DNA of 34,511 bases, taken from contig CAJQQH010000121.1 in NCBI GenBank assembly GCA_905480405.1, positions 1 to 34,511 on the forward strand, written 5' to 3'. Under the pieces are notes generated by a model, which had not been told where the DNA came from, did no database searches, and saw only the letters and a program-made list of their open reading frames with translations. The translations under genes and the position numbers were made by a program. Source of the DNA: an uncultured Polaribacter sp. (lineage in GTDB: Bacteria; Bacteroidota; Bacteroidia; Flavobacteriales; Flavobacteriaceae). Of this stretch, positions 8,175 to 14,629 are shown in pieces; the stretch's first letter is position 1, and every line of letters begins with the position of its first letter.

Positions 8175-11099
8175 TTAAAATTTAATATTAGCACCAATTA
8201 AAAAAGTTCTTGGTCTTGGGTAATTTGTATTATCTATACCGTTACTTGCTAATTCAGGATCTAAACCAGAATAGTTAGTAATTGTAAATACATTTTGCAT
8301 ACCTGCCCATAAACGAATACTGTTCGATGAGAATTGTTTTAAAGGTCTATCAAAAGTATAACCTAGTGTTACGTTATCCATTCTTAAAAATGAAGCATTT
8401 TCAAGATAAATGTCTGAAAGAATAACGTCTGATGTGCTATTAAAGTTTGTATTTAAAACTGACGTTGGTATGTTTCCTAATACTGCATTGTCTTGTAATA
8501 AATCATATTGTGCAGAAGAAGAATTTACGTTATTATATACATAGTTACCTAAACTAGCTCTAAGATTAAAAGCTAAATCGAAGTTTTTGTAATTAAGGTT
8601 AGATTGAAAACCAAAAGTAAAATCTGCTTGAGGGTTTCCTTTTAAATATCTGTCTTGTGTATTTATAATACCATCTCCATTTAAATCTGCATAAGCACCT
8701 TCAATTGGTTTCCCTGCTGTATCATATAATTGTTTATACATGTAAAATGAATTTGGAGCATAACCTTCTCTATATAATTGAATAAAATTACCTGTACCAC
8801 CAGCAATACCACCAGTTGTTATATCTTGGCCTAATGCTAATTCTTTAATTTCTCTATCTAAATAAGTTGCATTAAAGTTTACATTCCAATCAAAATCATC
8901 CTTTTTAATAATATCTGCATTAACAGTAAATTCTAAACCATTTACTTGTAAATCTCCAATGTTTTGTAAAACTCTATTTGTAAAGTTAGAAGCATCAGCA
9001 ACAGGAGCATCAGATAATAAATCTGTCGAATTTTTTTGAAAAGCGTTTATAGAACCAGTAATTTTATTATTAAATAAACCATAATCAACACCAAGTTCTA
9101 TAGTTGCAGTTCTTTCCCATTTTAAATTACTTCTTTCCGAAGGAATTGTAGATTGAATAGGGTTTCCGCCAATTACGTATTGAGAATTTTGATTTCCGAA
9201 ACGGTATTTATCTAAATATAAATCTCCAGCAATACCATCTTGCTGACCGTTAATACCGTAACTAGCACGTAATTTTAAGTCTGATATAACATTGTTATCT
9301 TTTAAGAAATCTTCATCGCTAATTCTCCAAGCTAAAGCTGCTCCTCCAAAATCTCCCCATCTATTTTCTGGACCAAATCTAGAAGTACCATCTCTTCTGT
9401 AGTTTAAAGTTAAAAGATATTTTTCATTAAAAGTTAGATTTGCTCTTGCTAAGAAACCAATTAAAACAATTGGAGTAGAAACATAAGTTGTTGCACCTAC
9501 ATCATTTGGGTTTCTTCTATTACCAGTACTAGTTCCAGATCCGTCAAAAGATTGGTAAGAGTAACCAGCCATAACATCTGTTTTTACTTTACCAAAAGTA
9601 TTAACGTAATTTAAGTAAGTATCAAAAGATTCATTTACAACCTCATTTGTGTAAGCAGAGTTATTTCCAACAAATAAATCGGTATAATTTGCAGGACTAT
9701 TTAAAGGTGTTAAACTTGTTCCTTCTGCTTTAGATTTATCAAAACCTGCATTTGCAGTAGCCGTTAATTCTGGTAAGAAATGAAATTTATAATCAAGTTT
9801 TAAATTACCATAATGTCTAAAAACATCAGAAATATTATTATTTTGTAATAATGCTGCAACTGGGTTTCTTGTTCCGTTGCTTACTAAAACACTACCTGGT
9901 GTTCCTGTTCTATGTTGATAAAATCCACCAAAAGGAGATGAAGAATCATAAACTGCTTGTGTAGGATCGTAACGTAAAGCTGCACCTACTTGTCCTGAAT
10001 CTGCAAATCTATTATCTTCAAAAGCTCTATTATAATTTAAGCTTATTTTAAAGTGATCATTAAAAAATGATGGATTCATTGATAGAGAAATTGTAGCTCT
10101 GTCATACTGAGAAGTTAAAATATTACCTTCTATACCTGCAAAACCTAAAGAAAGCCTTGTTGGTATTGCTCCAAATATCTGACCTCTAACAGTCATGTTA
10201 TGCTGTGTAGAAACAGATTTTTGGTAAATTTCATTTTGCCAATCTGTATTAGAGTTACCTAATAAACCAGCTAAACCTGGTTGTTGTTGGTTTACGATAC
10301 TTTTAAAAGCATTTGCATCAAAAACATTTACTCTGTCTTTAATTTCACCAAACCCCATTTGAAAGTCATAATCTAAAGTATACTCTTTTCTACCTTTTTT
10401 AGTTGTTATAATAATAACACCATTTGCACCTCTAGAACCATATATAGCAGTTGCAGAAGCATCTTTTAAAACAGAGAAAGACTCAATGTCATTTGGGTTT
10501 ATACTTGCTAAAACACCTCTAGATCCGCCAGCAACACCTGCCATTGGTAATCCATCAATAACAATTAGTGGATTATTAGATGCGTTTAAAGAAGAACCAC
10601 CACGAATTGTAATCTGAGATCCAGAACCAGGAGCACCACTTGTTACAATGTTTACACCAGCAACACGACCACTCAATAAATTTTCTGGAGTAACAATGTT
10701 ACCTTTCGTAAAATCTTTAGATGTAATTGCCTCTACAGAACCCGTTGCATCTTTTACTGTGGTTGTACCATAACCTACAACAATAATTTCGTCTAATTCT
10801 TCAGAAGACTCTTCTAGAGATACTGTTAAATTAAAGTTATTTGTTATAACAACTTCTTTAGCAAGGTATCCTAAATAGTTAAAAACAAGCGTATCACCCG
10901 TTTTTACTTTTTCTATAGTAAAGTTTCCATCAAAGTCTGTTTGAGAGCCAGTGGTAGAACCTTTTACTATTACACTTACACCAGGTAGAGGTTCTCCTGA
11001 TGATTTTTCTTTTACAACACCTTTAACCGTTTGTTGAGCAAACATTGTAAATGATGTAGATAAAAGAATTCCAATTAACAATAATTTAAATTTTTTCAT
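8175..11099 (-). CDS. susC: SusC/RagA family TonB-dependent outer-membrane transporter
   Basis: A 974-residue transporter when started at the ATG at 11099, where a clear signal peptide begins (MKKFKLLLIGILLSTSFTMFAQ). The reading frame is open for 44 more codons upstream, but that stretch holds the operator and promoter. After the signal peptide comes a carboxypeptidase-regulatory-like domain (about 24-95, GVVKEKSSGEPLPGVSV ... GSQTDFDGNFTI). A TonB box-like EIIVVGYGT and a plug (VTPENLLSGRVAGVNI, ITIRGGSSL, PLIVIDGLP) follow, then a long 22-strand beta barrel ending in PRPRTFLIGANIKF. It imports oligosaccharide across the outer membrane using TonB energy. It is the first gene of the left arm; promoter and operator lie upstream, divergent from the LacI gene. 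Confidence 0.95.
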   Translation of the reverse strand: MKKFKLLLIGILLSTSFTMFAQQTVKGVVKEKSSGEPLPGVSVIVKGSTTGSQTDFDGNFTIEKVKTGDTLVFNYLGYLAKEVVITNNFNLTVSLEESSEELDEIIVVGYGTTTVKDATGSVEAITSKDFTKGNIVTPENLLSGRVAGVNIVTSGAPGSGSQITIRGGSSLNASNNPLIVIDGLPMAGVAGGSRGVLASINPNDIESFSVLKDASATAIYGSRGANGVIIITTKKGRKEYTLDYDFQMGFGEIKDRVNVFDANAFKSIVNQQQPGLAGLLGNSNTDWQNEIYQKSVSTQHNMTVRGQIFGAIPTRLSLGFAGIEGNILTSQYDRATISLSMNPSFFNDHFKISLNYNRAFEDNRFADSGQVGAALRYDPTQAVYDSSSPFGGFYQHRTGTPGSVLVSNGTRNPVAALLQNNNISDVFRHYGNLKLDYKFHFLPELTATANAGFDKSKAEGTSLTPLNSPANYTDLFVGNNSAYTNEVVNESFDTYLNYVNTFGKVKTDVMAGYSYQSFDGSGTSTGNRRNPNDVGATTYVSTPIVLIGFLARANLTFNEKYLLTLNYRRDGTSRFGPENRWGDFGGAALAWRISDEDFLKDNNVISDLKLRASYGINGQQDGIAGDLYLDKYRFGNQNSQYVIGGNPIQSTIPSERSNLKWERTATIELGVDYGLFNNKITGSINAFQKNSTDLLSDAPVADASNFTNRVLQNIGDLQVNGLEFTVNADIIKKDDFDWNVNFNATYLDREIKELALGQDITTGGIAGGTGNFIQLYREGYAPNSFYMYKQLYDTAGKPIEGAYADLNGDGIINTQDRYLKGNPQADFTFGFQSNLNYKNFDLAFNLRASLGNYVYNNVNSSSAQYDLLQDNAVLGNIPTSVLNTNFNSTSDVILSDIYLENASFLRMDNVTLGYTFDRPLKQFSSNSIRLWAGMQNVFTITNYSGLDPELASNGIDNTNYPRPRTFLIGANIKF

Positions 11100-11164
11100 G
11101 TATAATTTGTTAAATAATAACTGTAAATTTGATTTGGTTAACAATAAATTTACATTCCACCTTG

Positions 11165-11194
11165 TAAATATATATAGGAAAACCTTATTTTCAA
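11165..11194 (-). promoter_or_regulatory. Promoter of the susC operon
   Basis: On the minus strand an ATTG (-33 element, TTG at 11194-11192) is separated by exactly 19 bp from TATATTTA (-7 element, 11172-11165). This fits the Bacteroidota consensus TTTG-N19-TAnnTTTG with one mismatch in each box. The transcript would have a leader of roughly 60 nt before the ATG at 11099. Confidence 0.6.
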
Positions 11195-11206
11195 TGTTAC
11201 TAAATT

Positions 11207-11224
11207 CACGAAAACGGTTTCGTG
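11207..11224. promoter_or_regulatory. LacI-type operator in the susC-lacI intergenic region
   Basis: CACGAAAACGGTTTCGTG is an 18-bp near-perfect palindrome with a central CG, the usual form of a LacI-family operator; only the pair flanking the centre breaks symmetry. Read on the minus strand it matches the two sites at 12301-12318 and 12343-12360 at 14 of 18 positions. It ends 12 bp upstream of the susC -33 element, a position that suits activation of susC better than steric repression. Confidence 0.75.
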
Positions 11225-11273
11225 TTAACAACTTTTTTCTATAAATATCATTAAATTAACAATAAGTTGTAAC

Positions 11274-11281
11274 TAAATTTG
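11274..11281 (+). promoter_or_regulatory. Candidate -7 box for the LacI regulator gene
   Basis: TAAATTTG matches TAnnTTTG exactly, 15 bp before the ATG at 11297. A good -33 element is not visible at the usual spacing. The shared operator is about 50 bp upstream, so the regulator could also control itself. Confidence 0.45.
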
Positions 11282-11296
11282 ATTTTTACCTAAAAA

Positions 11297-12319
11297 ATGA
11301 AACAAAAAATTACCATAAAAACAATTGCAAAGGAATTAGGAGTTTCTACATCTACAGTTTCTAAGGCTTTAAAAGATAGTCATGAAATAAGTATTGAAAC
11401 TAAAAAGAAAATTCAGGCTTATGCAAATTTATATAATTATAAACCGAATCATTTAGCACTTCAATTACGTAACCAAAAGACGAAGGTTATTGGGGTAATT
11501 TTACCTAAGATAGTACATCATTTTTTCTCTACAGTTATTATGGGAATTGAGGAAGGAGCTAATAAAAAAGGGTATAATATTATGGTTTGTTTTTCTAATG
11601 AATCCTATAAGAAAGAGGTAGAAACATTAAAGGTTTTATCCAACGGAAGTGTAGATGGTATAATTATGTCTGTGGCTAGTGAAACCCTTAAAAACAAGGA
11701 TTTTAATCATTTTAAAGAATTGGTTTCAGAAGAGATTCCTTTTGTTTTATTTGATAGAGTTGTAGATGAAATTCTATGCGATAAAGTTGTAGTAGATGAT
11801 GTAGGTGCAGGCTTTAAAGCAACTAAGCATTTATTAGAAAACGGAAGAAAAAAGATAGCATTAATAACTACTCCAAATCATGTTAATGTTGGTGCGCTTA
11901 GAAGACAAGGTTACGAAAAAGCGTTAATAGAAGAGTATATTAAAACTGATAAAAGTTTAATTGTAGAAATAGACGAGACTAAAGATATTAAAAAACAAAT
12001 TGAAAAAGTTTTTGAACAAGATATAGATGCTGTTTTTGCCGTAAACGAAATCTATGCAGCAAACTCAATGAGAATAGCAAAAGAGAAAGGTTTGTCTATA
12101 CCAAATGATATTTCAATTATTGGTTTTACAGATGGATTAATATCTGAATATTCATCACCATCTATTACAACTATTGCACAACATGGTTTTACAATGGGGC
12201 AACAAGCAATTGAAGTTTTAATAGAAAGAATTGAAAAAGAATCTGAGGTTTATAAACCTAAAAAGATTGTGATTTCTAGTGATTTAAAACTTAGAGAATC
12301 TACGAAACCGTCGTCGTAA
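11297..12319 (+). CDS. LacI family transcriptional regulator of glucan use
   Basis: A 340-residue LacI/GalR regulator. Residues 4-25 form the helix-turn-helix (TIKTIAKELGVSTSTVSKAL), followed by the hinge region YKPNHLALQLRNQKTKVIGV. The sugar-binding type-1 periplasmic fold spans about 60-335 (IGVILPKIVHHFFSTVIMGIE, PFVLFDRV, DDVGAGFKATKHLLENG, FAVNEIYAANSMRIAKEKG, DISIIGFTDG). It is divergent from susC and 184 bp upstream of the MFS transporter gene. Operator-like palindromes lie in both intergenic regions, one of them overlapping the final codons (TKPSS, stop). The likely effector is maltose or a maltodextrin, by context. Start chosen at the ATG directly before the HTH. It occupies the role played by SusR in Bacteroides, which is a different protein family. 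Confidence 0.93.
   Translation: MKQKITIKTIAKELGVSTSTVSKALKDSHEISIETKKKIQAYANLYNYKPNHLALQLRNQKTKVIGVILPKIVHHFFSTVIMGIEEGANKKGYNIMVCFSNESYKKEVETLKVLSNGSVDGIIMSVASETLKNKDFNHFKELVSEEIPFVLFDRVVDEILCDKVVVDDVGAGFKATKHLLENGRKKIALITTPNHVNVGALRRQGYEKALIEEYIKTDKSLIVEIDETKDIKKQIEKVFEQDIDAVFAVNEIYAANSMRIAKEKGLSIPNDISIIGFTDGLISEYSSPSITTIAQHGFTMGQQAIEVLIERIEKESEVYKPKKIVISSDLKLRESTKPSS
12301..12318. promoter_or_regulatory. LacI-type operator, copy 1 before the MFS transporter
   Basis: TACGAAACCGTCGTCGTA has TACGA/TCGTA outer arms and shares 14 of 18 positions with the susC operator. It overlaps the last six codons and part of the stop codon of the regulator gene. An identical copy (19 bp with the next A) begins 42 bp downstream. 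Confidence 0.7.
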
Positions 12320-12342
12320 GTTTTAGTAGAAAATTTTAAGTT

Positions 12343-12360
12343 TACGAAACCGTCGTCGTA
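12343..12360. promoter_or_regulatory. LacI-type operator, copy 2 before the MFS transporter
   Basis: Exact copy of the site at 12301-12318. The 42-bp repeat distance equals four turns of B-form DNA, so two dimers would bind on the same face. It lies about 40 bp upstream of the -7 box at 12401. Confidence 0.7.
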
Positions 12361-12400
12361 AAAAAAAGATACTTTTTTTATCATTTTCACAATATATGCA

Positions 12401-12408
12401 TATCTTTG
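12401..12408 (+). promoter_or_regulatory. -7 box of the transporter/phosphorylase operon
   Basis: TATCTTTG matches TAnnTTTG exactly, 95 bp before the MFS ATG at 12504. The expected -33 position holds only a T-run (12373-12379) and no clear TTTG, as is common for activated promoters. Transcription starting a few bases downstream gives a leader of about 90 nt. Confidence 0.55.
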
Positions 12409-12423
12409 ATGCCATATTAAGAT

Positions 12424-12504
12424 TTATCAATAAATTACATTCCACAAAATTTATTAATTGATAAGTCAAAGTACTTATCGTAAGCATTCTAATAATTACG
12501 ATAA
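12424..12504 (+). promoter_or_regulatory. Possible switching leader RNA of the MFS operon
   Basis: Four segments can pair in two exclusive ways. A (12424-12431, TTATCAAT) pairs with B (12457-12464, ATTGATAA), and C (12475-12483, TTATCGTAA) pairs perfectly over 9 bp with D (12496-12504, TTACGATAA), whose last base is the A of the start codon. Alternatively B' (12460-12466, GATAAGT) pairs with C' (12473-12479, ACTTATC). The A:B plus C:D form would hide the translation start; the B':C' form would expose it. No known riboswitch class was recognised. Confidence 0.35.
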
Positions 12505-13877
12505 TGAATAAACAAAAATTAAGTTTTTTAGAAATCTGGAACATGAGTTTTGGGTTTTTAGGAATTCAATTCGGAATGGCCTTAACAGGTGGTTTCATGT
12601 CAAGAATTTTTCAAACTTTAGGAGCCGAGATTGATGATATTCCAATTCTTTGGGTAGCTGCGCCTTTAACAGGTTTAATTGTGCAACCCATTATTGGTTA
12701 TATGAGTGATAGAACTTGGAGTCCAAGATGGGGTAGAAGAAGACCTTATTTTTTAATAGGCGCCATTTTAAGTTCTATTGCATTATTAATAATGCCACAT
12801 TCACCTACTTTATGGATTGCAGCCGGATTTCTTTGGATTTTAGATGCATCTATTAATATTTCTATGGAGCCTTTTAGAGCTTTGGTAGCAGATAAGTTAC
12901 CAGATTCTCAACGTTCTTATGGTTTTGTGATGCAAACACTTATTATAGGTGTTGGTACTTGGGTTGCAAGTAGTTTGCCATGGATGGTTTCTCAATTTGG
13001 TGTTAGTGATGCTGCAGCATCTGGTGTTGTACCTATGTCTGTTAAAATTGCTTTTGCCATTGGGGCTCTTGTTTTTTTAGTCAGTATTTTTTATACGGTT
13101 TTTACTACAAAAGAATATCCACCAGAAGACATGGAGGTTTTCGAAAAAGAGAAAGCCGAAAAGAACAGGTTTGTATCAGATATTGTAGAGAATATTGGGA
13201 ATATGCCAAGTACAATGAAAAGATTAGGAGTTGTTCAATTTTTTAGTTGGTTTGCATTTTTTACAATGTGGTCTATGGCAAACCCAGCTTTAACAGAACA
13301 CGTTTTTCAAACTCCAGCTCCAATTGAAGCTAGTTTTGATCTGGCAATTACTGCCCAAAAAGAAGCTTTTAATATAGCAAACACGGCTTTTCAGAAATCA
13401 TCTAATCTAGTAGGTTCATCTATGGGAATTTACGGCTTGTCATCTATGGCTTTTGCTTTATTGCTAGTATTGTATACCGCAAAAAGAAGAATCAATAGAA
13501 AGTTTGTTCACATGGTATCTTTAATTTTAGGAGGATTAGGTTTTATATCTATGTATTATGCTTCACCAGAAACCTTAAAATATAGTTTTGTTTTAATCGG
13601 TTTTGCTTGGGGAAGTATTCTTTCTATGCCATATGCAATGTTATCGAGTTCTGTAGATCCTAAAAAAATGGGTGTTTTTATGGGGATTTTTAACATGTTT
13701 ATTGTTATTCCGCAAATTATTGCTGCTCTTGGTGGTATTAATTTTGTAACGGGATTATTAGGTGAAAAATCAATTAATGCAATGCTTGTTGCAGGTTTAA
13801 GTTTGATAATTGCAGGTCTTTGTAATTTTTTAATTACAGATAAAAATGCAATTACGTATCAAGCTGAAGAAAATTAA
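12504..13877 (+). CDS. MFS sugar transporter, SLC45/GPH-like (maltose uptake)
   Basis: A 457-residue inner-membrane protein with about twelve hydrophobic helices. The loop after helix 2 reads GYMSDRTWSPRWGRRRPYFLIGAI, the (S)D-xxxx-(R)WGRRRP signature of SLC45/sucrose-symporter-like carriers. Helix 1 has the FGIQFGMAL pattern of this group. It probably moves maltose or short maltodextrin from periplasm to cytoplasm with a proton. Directly downstream (12 bp) are beta-phosphoglucomutase and maltose phosphorylase, which act on cytoplasmic maltose. It is the first gene of the right arm and is preceded by a tandem operator, a -7 box and a structured leader. The ATG at 12504 is chosen because it gives the usual short N terminus (MNKQKLSFLEIWNMSFGFLG). 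Confidence 0.9.
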   Translation: MNKQKLSFLEIWNMSFGFLGIQFGMALTGGFMSRIFQTLGAEIDDIPILWVAAPLTGLIVQPIIGYMSDRTWSPRWGRRRPYFLIGAILSSIALLIMPHSPTLWIAAGFLWILDASINISMEPFRALVADKLPDSQRSYGFVMQTLIIGVGTWVASSLPWMVSQFGVSDAAASGVVPMSVKIAFAIGALVFLVSIFYTVFTTKEYPPEDMEVFEKEKAEKNRFVSDIVENIGNMPSTMKRLGVVQFFSWFAFFTMWSMANPALTEHVFQTPAPIEASFDLAITAQKEAFNIANTAFQKSSNLVGSSMGIYGLSSMAFALLLVLYTAKRRINRKFVHMVSLILGGLGFISMYYASPETLKYSFVLIGFAWGSILSMPYAMLSSSVDPKKMGVFMGIFNMFIVIPQIIAALGGINFVTGLLGEKSINAMLVAGLSLIIAGLCNFLITDKNAITYQAEEN

Positions 13878-13889
13878 ACTAAAATTTAA

Positions 13890-14543
13890 ATGAAAAGAGG
13901 ATTTATATTCGATTTGGATGGTGTAATCGTAGACACTGCCAAATATCATTATTTAGCGTGGAAAAATTTAGCAAACCAATTAGGTTTCGATTTTACAAAA
14001 GAACAAAACGAATTATTTAAAGGTGTTAGTAGAAAACGCTGTTTAGAAATTTTGTTAGAAATAGGAAACAGAGAAGCAACACAAGAAGAATTTGATACTT
14101 GGATGGTTGAAAAAAATGTTGACTATTTAAAGTATATAGAAAATATGGATGCATCAGAAATTTTGCCTGATGTGCCTAGAGTTTTAGAATTTTTAAAAGA
14201 AAATAACATTCCAATTGCTTTAGGATCTGCAAGTAAAAATGCACAACCTATTTTAGAAAAAGTTGGTTTGTTACATTATTTTGATGCCATTGTAGATGGT
14301 AATAATGTTACCAAAGCAAAACCAAACCCAGAAGTTTTTCTGTTAGCCGCAAAACAATTAAATGTTTTACCAGAAGAATGTGTAGTGTTTGAAGATGCTG
14401 TTGCTGGTGTGCAAGCTGCAAATGCAGCAAAAATGATGAGTATTGGTATTGGTGATAAAAATGTGCTTGCAGAAGCGCAACTTATTTTTACTGATTTTAC
14501 AGAAATCAGTACCAATTTTATTAAAGATTTAATAGAAAAGTAA
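13890..14543 (+). CDS. pgmB: Beta-phosphoglucomutase
   Basis: A 217-residue HAD-family phosphomutase that converts beta-glucose 1-phosphate to glucose 6-phosphate. Motif I FDLDGVIVDTAKYHYLAW contains the nucleophile Asp8 and the acid/base Asp10; TAKYH is the beta-PGM specificity loop. The cap has GVSRKRCLEILLEIG. Motif II is the GSAS stretch (about 111-114), motif III the Lys in TKAKPNPEVFL, and motif IV FEDAVAGVQAA with two acidic Mg ligands. Length matches the family. It lies between the transporter and the inverting GH65 phosphorylase that makes its beta-anomer substrate, which makes the assignment very firm. Confidence 0.95.
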   Translation: MKRGFIFDLDGVIVDTAKYHYLAWKNLANQLGFDFTKEQNELFKGVSRKRCLEILLEIGNREATQEEFDTWMVEKNVDYLKYIENMDASEILPDVPRVLEFLKENNIPIALGSASKNAQPILEKVGLLHYFDAIVDGNNVTKAKPNPEVFLLAAKQLNVLPEECVVFEDAVAGVQAANAAKMMSIGIGDKNVLAEAQLIFTDFTEISTNFIKDLIEK

Positions 14544-14629
14544 GAATCGAGAAGATAGAAATAAGAAAAGAGAAGGCACTAGTTTTTTTTATTCTTTAAT
14601 CTCTATTCTTTTCTCTTAAAAGAAAAAAA
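14544..14629 (+). other. Purine/pyrimidine-biased spacer before maltose phosphorylase
   Basis: The upstream half is purine-rich (AAGAAAAGAGAA at 14563-14574) and the downstream half pyrimidine-rich (TTCTTTTCTCTT at 14606-14617), with a run of eight T between (14583-14590). The halves can pair antiparallel over only 7-8 bp, so it is at best a weak attenuating hairpin. An A-run at 14622-14630 supplies the translation start region. Confidence 0.3.

Noticed and set aside
11100..11231. N-terminal extension of susC by 44 codons to an ATG at 11231
   Set aside because: The stretch is operator and promoter DNA, and the true signal peptide begins at the ATG at 11099; the extension would bury it.
12323..12544. 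Minus-strand open frame of 73 codons across the MFS upstream region
   Set aside because: It covers an operator, a promoter and a leader, overlaps the MFS start, and has no recognisable protein features.
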